64,000 nt of DNA from Enterococcus saigonensis. Lineage in GTDB: Bacteria; Bacillota; Bacilli; Lactobacillales; Enterococcaceae. Position 1 is the stretch's first letter. Each line of letters opens with the position of its first letter. The stretch is taken from positions 2,460,001-2,524,000 of the forward strand of contig NZ_AP022822.1 of the NCBI RefSeq assembly GCF_011397115.1. The letters run 5' to 3'. The notes below the pieces were generated by a model. That model worked only from the letters and a program-made list of their open reading frames with translations. It searched no databases and had not been told where the DNA came from. Positions 25,184 to 32,699 of the stretch are shown here, one piece after another. A program made the translations under genes and the position numbers.

Positions 25184-25713
25184 GCTTTTCACCCCCTTTC
25201 TGTCGTGAAAGGGAGTGGCATGTGCTTCTTTATCTCCCTTCATACTAAGCCCCGACACGAAAGGGGGATTTGTTGCATAAATGAAGAGAAATCCTAAAAG
25301 ATATTTATTAAGTGACCAAAAAAGCACATAAACAGATTGTTTTCTCTGTTCATATGCTTTGATTTTTCTATCTATGTAATCTGCAAAACCACATTGATGG
25401 TCATATCTATCCAGTACAGGTGGATAAGTTTTTTTGATAAGAACTTAATTAAGAGAACTAGATGACAGATTATCTTTCTCATGGCGACTTTTCCCTCCAT
25501 TAAGTCGCCAATTTTATCTACTTTCTAGGAGTATGACTAAATTTTATAAAGTTGTATAGGTAAATAAAATCAGCGACCTTTCTATTTGAAATTGGATTCA
25601 TCGCATTAATGAATTCCACAGTGTTCTATAGGAACTCATAAACTATATAACATGTTTTTCTATACCTGTTTATGGTTATATAGGAACAGTAAAATGTATA
25701 GAGGTGATTTAGT
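25184..25713. promoter_or_regulatory. Regulatory region between orf7 and orf9
   Basis: This 530-bp gap carries the divergent control sequences of the two regulators. TGGCGACTT (25482-25490) and AAGTCGCCA (25502-25510) form a perfect 9-bp hairpin with an 11-base loop. Upstream of orf9 the 9-mer TATAGGAAC occurs twice in direct orientation (25627-25635 and 25679-25687), a possible Orf9 operator pair. No clear gene lies between; a Tn916 orf10-like small frame was not convincing. Confidence 0.5.
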
Positions 25714-26067
25714 ATGCGTAAAAAAGAAGATAAATACGATTTTAGAGCCGTTAGTTTAGCGATTAAAGAGGCTCGAATGAAACGGGGTCTCACTCGTGAA
25801 CAAGTGGGAACAATGATTGAAATTGACCCACGTTATTTAACAAATATAGAAAACAAAGGACAACACCCAAGTACACAAGTGCTGTATGATCTTGTATCAT
25901 TACTCCATGTATCTATTGATGAATTTTTCTTACCTACAGATAATTTGATTAAAAGCACTCGAAGGTTACAGGTAGAAAAATACATGGATAGCTTTACAGA
26001 CAAAGAACTATCCTTAATGGAAGCACTAGCAAAAGGTATCAATGAAGCAAGAAATATTGAAGGCTAG
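25714..26067 (+). CDS. Tn916 Orf9-like XRE-family repressor
   Basis: This 117-residue protein has an XRE helix-turn-helix (SLAIKEARMKRGLTREQVGT through IDPRYLTNIENKGQHPSTQV, residues about 14-55) and a helical C-terminus. GAGGTGA precedes the ATG. It is the only gene of the element's regulatory module on the plus strand, as in Tn916, where Orf9 represses orf7. The repeated TATAGGAAC upstream may be its binding sites. Confidence 0.9.
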   Translation: MRKKEDKYDFRAVSLAIKEARMKRGLTREQVGTMIEIDPRYLTNIENKGQHPSTQVLYDLVSLLHVSIDEFFLPTDNLIKSTRRLQVEKYMDSFTDKELSLMEALAKGINEARNIEG

Positions 26068-26091
26068 TCAGTAAAATTCAGATAAACAAAA

Positions 26092-26135
26092 AGAGCCGAT
26101 AAGATGAGAGTTTCATTTCTCAAATTATCGGCTCT
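26092..26135. terminator. Bidirectional terminator between orf9 and the KTR gene
   Basis: AGAGCCGATAA (26092-26102) pairs perfectly with TTATCGGCTCT (26125-26135) around a 22-base loop. The right arm contains the stop codon of the KTR gene on the minus strand. It separates converging orf9 and tet(M)-side transcription. Confidence 0.65.
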
Positions 26136-26313
26136 GCGTCTTGGCGTCTGGCTCTTTGATTGTTATTATATTCATTTTTTGAACATTAATTAAAGTTTCG
26201 TTCTTACATTTGGGGCAGTATAAAGGGAAATTTTTAAGTATAGTATCCACTCGTATTCGTAGTCTTGTTTTATTTCCACAAATAGGACACAATATCCACT
26301 TGTAGTTTATAAT
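26125..26313 (-). CDS. Cysteine-rich KTR-domain protein with ATT start
   Basis: This 62-residue protein contains INYKWILCPICGNKTRLRIR, then YCPKCKNETLI and the ending IKEPDAKTQSR. Two CPxC knuckles (CPIC, CPKC) make a probable zinc ribbon, and KTR is the family hallmark. No ATG, GTG or TTG is available in frame. AGGAGG ends eight bases before an ATT codon at 26313, so ATT is the likely start. It occupies the place of Tn916 orf6, between tet(M) and orf9. Its function is unknown. Confidence 0.75.
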   Translation of the reverse strand: MINYKWILCPICGNKTRLRIRVDTILKNFPLYCPKCKNETLINVQKMNIITIKEPDAKTQSR

Positions 26314-26410
26314 AACAATCTCCTCCTTTCCACTTTAATTCAAATCTATATTAAAGAATATTTCATCTTATTTAATAAGAAACCATATTTATATAACAAC
26401 ATAAAACGCA

Positions 26411-28330
26411 CTAAGTTATTTTATTGAACATATATCTTACTTTATCTATCCGACTATTTAGACGACGGGTCTGGCAAACAGGTTCGCCAGTGGTAACCTG
26501 ATATCCTTTTAGCTCTGCTAAACAAACACTAAGCCCATTTGTAAAAAAAGTTAAATCATTGCGATAATCTTGAATACATCGAGCAGGAATTTCTCCAATA
26601 ATAATGACCTCATTATTTTTCAGTTGAGTATTTACGATATTTGCACAATATTTGGGAGCATCGTTATATGCCCGTGAAAGATATTCCTGTGGTGCATAAA
26701 CTTTAAAACTAAGATATGGCTCTAACAATTCTGTTCCAGCTTTTCTAAAGGCTTGCTCCAGTACAATAGGAGTAAGCATCCGAAAATCTGCTGGAGTACT
26801 AACAGGGCTATAGTATAAACCGTACTTAAAACAGATTTTACAATCCGTCACATTCCAACCATATAATCCTTGTTCGCAACCATAGCGTATCCCTTCCATA
26901 ACTGCATTTTGAAATGATTGATTTAAGTATCCAAGAGAAACCGAGCTCTCATACTGCATTCCACTTCCCAACGGAAGCGGTGATACAGATAAACCAATGG
27001 AAGCCCAGAAAGGATTTGGCGGCACTTCGATGTGAATGGTATATTCTGCATTTTTTAACGGTCTCTCCATATAAATGACTGTAGGCTCTTTTAGTTCTAT
27101 CTCCACATGATACTTTTCTTGCAACAGTGCACTAATCACTTCCATTTGTACTTTCCCTAAGAAAGAAAGTATAATTTCATGTGTCGTAGAATCCACGTAA
27201 TATCGTAGAAGCGGATCACTATCTGAGATTTCCAAAAGGGCATCAAGCAACATTTCTCTCTGTTCAGGTTTACTCGGTTCAACAGTTGTTTGTAGTAGAG
27301 GGTGCGGATTTTCAATCTTTTTTCTCTGTGGCAATAGTTTTGTATCTCCAAGAACACTATTTAACTTCAAAAACTCATTTTGCAAAATAACAATTTCTCC
27401 AGAATAAGCTCTATCAATCTTACATAATTCACCATTTATTGAAGTATACATTTCTGTAACTTTTATTTTTTCTTTTTCTGATACTCTAACCGAATCTCGT
27501 AAATGTAGTACTCCACTATAAAGGCGTATATATGCAAGACGTTGTCTTTTTTTTGTATATTCAATTTTGAAAACATTTCCGCAAAGTTCAGACGGACCTC
27601 GATGTGTTGATGAATAAAATTTATTAGTAATAACTTCTATAAGGTTATCAATCCCTATATTACTTTTTGCACTTCCATGATAAAGAGGGAACAGAGAACA
27701 ATTCTGAAATCTTATGCTTTCCTCTTGTTCGAGTTCCAATGCTTCTAATGATTTACCGGACATATATTTCTCTAAAAGGTCATCGTTTCCCTCTATTACC
27801 GTATCCCATTGTTCAGATTCGGTAAAGTTCGTCACACACATATTAGGATACAGTTCTACCTTCTGTTTGATTACAATTTCGGCAGAAAGTTTCTCTTTAA
27901 TATCCTGATAAACCGTTGATAAATCAATTCCATTTTGGTCAATCTTATTGATAAAAAAGATTGTGGGAATCCCCATTTTCCTAAGTGCATGAAATAATAT
28001 ACGAGTTTGTGCTTGTACGCCATCTTTTGCAGAAATCAGTAGAATTGCCCCATCTAAAACTGATAATGAACGATATACTTCTGCTAAGAAATCCATATGT
28101 CCTGGCGTGTCTATGATGTTCACCTTCGTATTTTCCCACTGAAAAGAGGTTATTCCTGTCTGAATTGTAATTCCTCTCTGACGTTCTAAAAGCGTATTAT
28201 CCGTCCTCGTTGTACCTTTGTCCACACTTCCTAATTCTGTAATCGCTCCACTGTTATATAATAAGCTTTCTGTTAAGGTAGTTTTTCCTGCATCAACATG
28301 AGCTAAAACTCCAATATTAATAATTTTCAT
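26411..28330 (-). CDS. tet(M): Tetracycline resistance ribosomal protection protein Tet(M)
   Basis: This 639-residue EF-G-like GTPase dislodges tetracycline from the ribosome. The GTPase motifs are AHVDAGKT (residues 10-17), DTPGH (about 74-78) and NKID (about 128-131), followed by the Tet(M) domains to the C-terminus (RLNSRIDKVRYMFNKIT). GGAGG lies eight bases before the ATG at 28330; an upstream in-frame ATG at 28345 overlaps that site. It is preceded by the attenuation leader and lies at the usual place between the KTR gene and orf13. The gene is intact. Confidence 0.99.
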   Translation of the reverse strand: MKIINIGVLAHVDAGKTTLTESLLYNSGAITELGSVDKGTTRTDNTLLERQRGITIQTGITSFQWENTKVNIIDTPGHMDFLAEVYRSLSVLDGAILLISAKDGVQAQTRILFHALRKMGIPTIFFINKIDQNGIDLSTVYQDIKEKLSAEIVIKQKVELYPNMCVTNFTESEQWDTVIEGNDDLLEKYMSGKSLEALELEQEESIRFQNCSLFPLYHGSAKSNIGIDNLIEVITNKFYSSTHRGPSELCGNVFKIEYTKKRQRLAYIRLYSGVLHLRDSVRVSEKEKIKVTEMYTSINGELCKIDRAYSGEIVILQNEFLKLNSVLGDTKLLPQRKKIENPHPLLQTTVEPSKPEQREMLLDALLEISDSDPLLRYYVDSTTHEIILSFLGKVQMEVISALLQEKYHVEIELKEPTVIYMERPLKNAEYTIHIEVPPNPFWASIGLSVSPLPLGSGMQYESSVSLGYLNQSFQNAVMEGIRYGCEQGLYGWNVTDCKICFKYGLYYSPVSTPADFRMLTPIVLEQAFRKAGTELLEPYLSFKVYAPQEYLSRAYNDAPKYCANIVNTQLKNNEVIIIGEIPARCIQDYRNDLTFFTNGLSVCLAELKGYQVTTGEPVCQTRRLNSRIDKVRYMFNKIT

Positions 28331-28345
28331 GTGATTTTCCTCCAT

Positions 28346-28432
28346 TCAAAAACCCAAAAGGGCATAAAAATCCCAGTGATAAATACTTTTATCACTGGGA
28401 TTTTTATGCATAACCATAGGTATACAAAGCAT
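28346..28432 (-). CDS. tet(M) leader peptide (orf12)
   Basis: This 28-residue leader (starting MLCIPMVMHKNPSDK, ending DFYALLGF) is encoded just upstream of tet(M). Its codons span the attenuator stem. In Tn916 translation of this peptide under tetracycline lets polymerase pass the terminator and reach tet(M). The same arrangement is seen here. Confidence 0.85.
   Translation of the reverse strand: MLCIPMVMHKNPSDKSIYHWDFYALLGF
28366..28405 (-). terminator. tet(M) transcription attenuator hairpin
   Basis: AAAAATCCCAGTGATAAA (28366-28383) pairs perfectly with TTTATCACTGGGATTTTT (28388-28405) around a 4-base loop inside the leader-peptide gene. A T-rich stretch ends the stem on the minus strand. 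This is the known tetracycline-sensing attenuator of tet(M). Confidence 0.88.
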
Positions 28433-28664
28433 ACAGATATTCTCTGGATACTTTAGAATCACATGATAAAGGTATTCATAAACTGGGTACAAAAAACTAA
28501 GCCCTCCTAAAAAAGGACATCTAATTATTTGTTCCCGCTATCAAATTGACAGTTTATTTAAGAATACCTTGCCGCATATTTATTAACTCCTTTTAAATAG
28601 TCACTTAAATAATAGCACGTAAGAGCATATTTGTAAAGGAATCTCCAATTTTTTATCAAAAAGA
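28433..28664 (-). promoter_or_regulatory. tet(M) upstream promoter region
   Basis: These 232 bp between the orf13 terminator and the leader peptide hold the tet(M) promoter in Tn916-type elements. AT-rich hexamer candidates are visible, but I cannot pick one pair with confidence. No gene is seen. Confidence 0.5.
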
Positions 28665-28697
28665 GTACATGATTACAAAGTATCTGTAATCATGTAC
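28665..28697 (-). terminator. Terminator after orf13
   Basis: GTACATGATTACA (28665-28677) and TGTAATCATGTAC (28685-28697) form a perfect 13-bp stem with a 7-base loop. CTCTTTTTG follows on the minus strand. It lies 10 bp beyond the orf13 stop codon and separates the conjugation operon from tet(M). Confidence 0.82.
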
Positions 28698-28706
28698 CAA
28701 TATTTG

Positions 28707-29636
28707 TTATTTTACAATCTTCCAATTATCTTGTTTTTCTAATATCAACTCAAATTGCGAGATTTGGGTTGCCTTTGTTTCTTGATCTAAATATTTCACA
28801 GCGACATTCACGATTACTTGGTTATCTTTTCTGGTAAAGATAGGATTCACCAATTCCTCGAAAACATATTCCTTGTTAATCATAGGTAACACATGATTAC
28901 TTACATAGTAAGTCAATTCTTTTTCTGTGGCGGTAGGATAGAGCTGGAAGAACGTTTCTAAAAAGCTAATGATTTCGTCCATCGTTTCTGTATCTACTGT
29001 ATGGTCACTTTCTAGCTGTTTGGGTTGGTAGTCCGATTTTTGAGGTTTCTTACTCATTGTCGGATTTTTGATAATAACCATATTATCTGATTCATCTATA
29101 TGGACAACCACATGAAAGCTAGACGATATAGTTTCCTTGTCTTTGTCTTCGGTAATAACTTGTTCAACAGAAAACAGTACCTCAAAGGTGTTCTCATTCA
29201 CTTGAGAAACCTGCCACACCTGTATATCGTTCACACTAGAACTAGTAGGAATATCCTTACGAATCATTTCTTCATTTAATACCTGCAATTCTTCCGTCAA
29301 ATAATGGGTCAATTTCTCATTTCGTTTATCAATGGCTTCTTGGGATTGTTGCCACGAAAAGTAGTCTTTCGCAAAGGATTTCACAAAACTTTCTACTTGG
29401 TTGGTATCGACAATCTGCTGTTTAATGATTTCTGTTTCACGGACAATATGAGTGTCAATGGCAGTAAAATTTTTATAGATTCCAAATCCGACACTACCAA
29501 TCAATAAAACCCATAAAACAAAGGTTAATTTCTTATGCGTGCCAACTTTAATCATCGGAACTTTTCTTTGCTTGCTCGGTTTTTTAGATTTCTTTGGTTT
29601 CTCCTTCTTTTCTTTTCGCTCGATTTTTATAATCAT
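28707..29636 (-). CDS. Conjugation protein TcpC-like (Tn916 Orf13)
   Basis: This 309-residue protein is the Orf13/TcpC homologue, a bitopic membrane component of the transfer channel. It has a very basic cytoplasmic N-terminus, one transmembrane segment (FVLWVLLIGSVGFGIY, about residues 40-55), and two NTF2-like extracellular domains. The ATG at 29636 lies nine bases after AAAGGA; an ATG at 29645 directly abuts that site. The length equals that of the Tn916 protein. It is the last gene of the conjugation operon. Confidence 0.9.
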   Translation of the reverse strand: MIIKIERKEKKEKPKKSKKPSKQRKVPMIKVGTHKKLTFVLWVLLIGSVGFGIYKNFTAIDTHIVRETEIIKQQIVDTNQVESFVKSFAKDYFSWQQSQEAIDKRNEKLTHYLTEELQVLNEEMIRKDIPTSSSVNDIQVWQVSQVNENTFEVLFSVEQVITEDKDKETISSSFHVVVHIDESDNMVIIKNPTMSKKPQKSDYQPKQLESDHTVDTETMDEIISFLETFFQLYPTATEKELTYYVSNHVLPMINKEYVFEELVNPIFTRKDNQVIVNVAVKYLDQETKATQISQFELILEKQDNWKIVK

Positions 29637-29652
29637 TTGATTCATTCCTTTC

Positions 29653-30675
29653 TTAGTTATGAATAACACGTCTAGCCCCAATCAGATGGTCTTGCCAATA
29701 ACGACTGCTTAAGTCGCCATAACCGATTGGGTCGCCTGCATGATAAAAGCGATTTCCCTCTAAATATATCGCCACATGAGTCACATATGTGCCTGCATTA
29801 TAGGTTGAATGAAAGAAGATAAGGTCGCCTGCTTGGGCTTCTTCCATAGAGATTTCTTGCGTAGCGTCATACTGATCTTGGGCGACACGAGGGAGAGAAA
29901 TGCCAGCTTTGTCATACACCCATTGTATTAAGCCACTACAATCAAAAGAGGTGGTAGGCGACGCCCCTCCAAAGACATAGGGAAACCCTTCGTATTTCAA
30001 GGCTTCGTCCATAATGACTTGCACGGTTTCATCATCAAATTCTGTTGGGGAAGTGTCGGTTAGGTATTGTGAAACCAACTGAACATAAAACTGATTTCCA
30101 TAGTTATATCGCCAACCACCATTCACAGGTATGGCTATGGGATTGGGATAGTCTGCTTTTTGACCACCCGACTTCTCTTTAGAAAACTGTTCGGCTAATT
30201 CATAGGTATATTTTTTCCCATGACTCCTCACATAATTTAAAAAGCCACCGCCATAATTATAAGATTGGATAACAGAATCTATATCCACTCCTTGTTGTTC
30301 TGCACTGGTTAATAATTCACTGAAATATTTAACCCCTTGTTTGATGGACTCTTCGGTACTCAAACTGTTGGGCGGTAAACCCAAAGATTCGGAACTTTGC
30401 ATAACATCTTCTGCTGTACCGCCCGATTCCACTTGCATAATGGCTAAGATATAAGAAACATAGTCTTCAATCCCATATTCCTTACCATATTTTTCAATCA
30501 ACGGACGGTGTGCCAACACTTCTGGTGAAACGGTCACACCGCCTTGTGGAATAGAAGAATCCTTGTTGTTTTCGCCACTGTCCGTATCATCTGCAAAGAA
30601 AATGACTAGGAATAATAAGAGAAAAAAGAAGAGAGAGAAGACCACACTACAAATCACTGTTATTTTTAGCTTCAT
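29653..30675 (-). CDS. Cell-wall hydrolase of the transfer apparatus (Tn916 Orf14)
   Basis: This 340-residue two-domain peptidoglycan hydrolase has an N-terminal membrane anchor (residues 5-28). A lysozyme/transglycosylase domain follows (LAIMQVESGG, IQSYNYGGGFLNYV), then a C-terminal NlpC/P60 peptidase with Cys in FDCSGLIQWVY and His in THVAIYLEG. It opens the wall locally for the conjugation channel. Its start overlaps the orf15 stop by 4 bp. Confidence 0.93.
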   Translation of the reverse strand: MKLKITVICSVVFSLFFFLLLFLVIFFADDTDSGENNKDSSIPQGGVTVSPEVLAHRPLIEKYGKEYGIEDYVSYILAIMQVESGGTAEDVMQSSESLGLPPNSLSTEESIKQGVKYFSELLTSAEQQGVDIDSVIQSYNYGGGFLNYVRSHGKKYTYELAEQFSKEKSGGQKADYPNPIAIPVNGGWRYNYGNQFYVQLVSQYLTDTSPTEFDDETVQVIMDEALKYEGFPYVFGGASPTTSFDCSGLIQWVYDKAGISLPRVAQDQYDATQEISMEEAQAGDLIFFHSTYNAGTYVTHVAIYLEGNRFYHAGDPIGYGDLSSRYWQDHLIGARRVIHN

Positions 30676-32699
30676 GTTTGTTGTCCTCGCTTATCCGTTC
30701 TTTTATTTAGCTTCCTCTGATTGAATTGCTTCGGTGGTGTCTTTTGTTTTTGCTCTTTTTTCAATAGTCGCTGATGATTTTCACGTTTAGTGTTTTGTGA
30801 CAAAACAGGCGTGACGGTTTGCTGACGCTTGCGAACATGCTGCTGGTTATTCTGAACAGGAGATGATGGGTTTTCTTTTCGTCTTTTTTCTTTTGCTTTA
30901 TCCAGCTCCAAACGCTTTTGAGCAATGTTCTTTCGTTTTTGCTCCTGCTGGTTCATACGCTGTTGTTTGCGTTGAGCTTTGGTATCTGCCATAGATTGTT
31001 TAAAGTCTGTTACATTATGAGTGACATTCTCTTTTCCTTGATGAAGGGCATATTTGACATGGGTTGGTGTCGCCTGTATCTGTTGTTTTGCCTGCTTTCT
31101 TTTATTGACTAGACGATTTTTCGTGTCCAATACATGGGCTGTCTTTTCACCTAATCGTTGCCCGATACCGCCTTGTTGCTTTTTCACATTGGAAAGTGCT
31201 GTTTCTTTCTTTGGTGTAGTCCGTTCATTTTGACGAGTATGGTTAGCTTTATTGGTTTGATTCTGCTTTGTTGTCATTGTCTTTTGCTTCGTTGACCCTG
31301 CTTTTCCACGAAAAATCTTACTCATACTGCGTTGAAATCTTCTGGTTTGTCGATTCATCATTTGACGAGGTCTGCGAAACACTTGTCTGCCCATGTTTTG
31401 AGAGTCGTTGCTTTGTAAAGAGAATAGGCTCATTAAATCGCCCAGTTTAAAATAAATCCCTGCAAAGGTCACAATTTGTAAAAACATAATCATGAAAAAG
31501 GGAGAACTTGCTGACAGCGAATAAAGCATAGTGGAAATACTAAAGGCAACGGTAATAATCAAGGTAATACCAGCCCTTGTCATAATCACATTAAATAACT
31601 TGGTAATGGCATGCCTGCCCATGCCATCAAAACTCGGCAACATACTTAATAGGAAACTGATTGGCAAAAACATAGCGAAAATAATAAATAGCACTTGCGA
31701 AAAAATCATGATTCCTGTTAGAAGGAAAACAAAAATCGAGATACCAATATTGAATACAAACAAAAAGAAGACTGTTCCTAATCTGGAAATCGTCTTCGGT
31801 AGGGTTAAATAGGTATTGTCATGATCTTCAATTTCTTCAATCACTACATTTTCTCTATCTTCACCATTGTTTGTATCTGGACTGGTAGACAATAAACTTT
31901 CCACACGTTCTTCCCCTAACGCTTCTACATCAGTGGAGCCATATTGAAGCAATAGCCATGGTTGCTTTACTTGAACAGAGAATAAGCTGTCACGTATCAT
32001 GTCCACACTGTCTTTCCCTTGACTATCCGTGTTAGGAAGAACAATTTTTGTCCCAATATTCAGACTGGCGGTACTGACATCTTTGGAAAAATCATTGATT
32101 TTCGCAATATAATCGGGTGCATACGCAATAAAGGAAGCCGATAGAATAAACACCACGACAAAGTTTAAAACAGCTCGTATCACTTTCGTCGTTTCTCGCT
32201 TAACCAATCCTGTATAGGCAACATAGATTCCAACAATGAGAATAAAAAGAAGGAGGAAACCGACATAAAACCCTGAACTGGAAAAGCCATTCGGTGTAAT
32301 GCCTGCAATCGTCTGCATGTTTTCGCCAATTGCTTGGGATGTTTGACTAATGAAATCTAAGGCATAGGCTTCTTTCACCAAATAACCTGTGGCGTTCGAT
32401 AGATAAAGAGAAATTGTCCAAATAAAATTAGTAATGGCATACAATCCATACATCACCGATTGTCCTATGCCATCACTCCAATTCCATGGAAGCCAGCCCC
32501 AGCTATTGTCCACATAATAATCAAGCTGATATTGATTCAAACCATACTTGGAGTATTCATTGCTTGTATCAATGGTTTCATCAACTAAGCCTGTCGCTTG
32601 TACTGCATTGCCCAGCGTGCCTAATAAAAGTAAAATAACGCCCACACAAAGGAGCGTTATCCAACTATAGTGAAGAAATTTCTTTTGTTTTTGTGTCAT
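30672..32699 (-). CDS. Polytopic conjugation membrane protein (Tn916 Orf15)
   Basis: This 675-residue protein has about seven hydrophobic segments in the first 430 residues, including an N-terminal one (residues 12-32) and a cluster at about 310-410. A long Lys/Gln/Arg-rich cytoplasmic tail follows. This is the Orf15/VirB6-like channel component. It overlaps orf16 and orf14 by 4 bp each, so the genes are translationally coupled. The tail (KRQQTVTPVLSQNTKRENHQ region) is low in complexity. Confidence 0.9.
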   Translation of the reverse strand: MTQKQKKFLHYSWITLLCVGVILLLLGTLGNAVQATGLVDETIDTSNEYSKYGLNQYQLDYYVDNSWGWLPWNWSDGIGQSVMYGLYAITNFIWTISLYLSNATGYLVKEAYALDFISQTSQAIGENMQTIAGITPNGFSSSGFYVGFLLLFILIVGIYVAYTGLVKRETTKVIRAVLNFVVVFILSASFIAYAPDYIAKINDFSKDVSTASLNIGTKIVLPNTDSQGKDSVDMIRDSLFSVQVKQPWLLLQYGSTDVEALGEERVESLLSTSPDTNNGEDRENVVIEEIEDHDNTYLTLPKTISRLGTVFFLFVFNIGISIFVFLLTGIMIFSQVLFIIFAMFLPISFLLSMLPSFDGMGRHAITKLFNVIMTRAGITLIITVAFSISTMLYSLSASSPFFMIMFLQIVTFAGIYFKLGDLMSLFSLQSNDSQNMGRQVFRRPRQMMNRQTRRFQRSMSKIFRGKAGSTKQKTMTTKQNQTNKANHTRQNERTTPKKETALSNVKKQQGGIGQRLGEKTAHVLDTKNRLVNKRKQAKQQIQATPTHVKYALHQGKENVTHNVTDFKQSMADTKAQRKQQRMNQQEQKRKNIAQKRLELDKAKEKRRKENPSSPVQNNQQHVRKRQQTVTPVLSQNTKRENHQRLLKKEQKQKTPPKQFNQRKLNKRTDKRGQQT

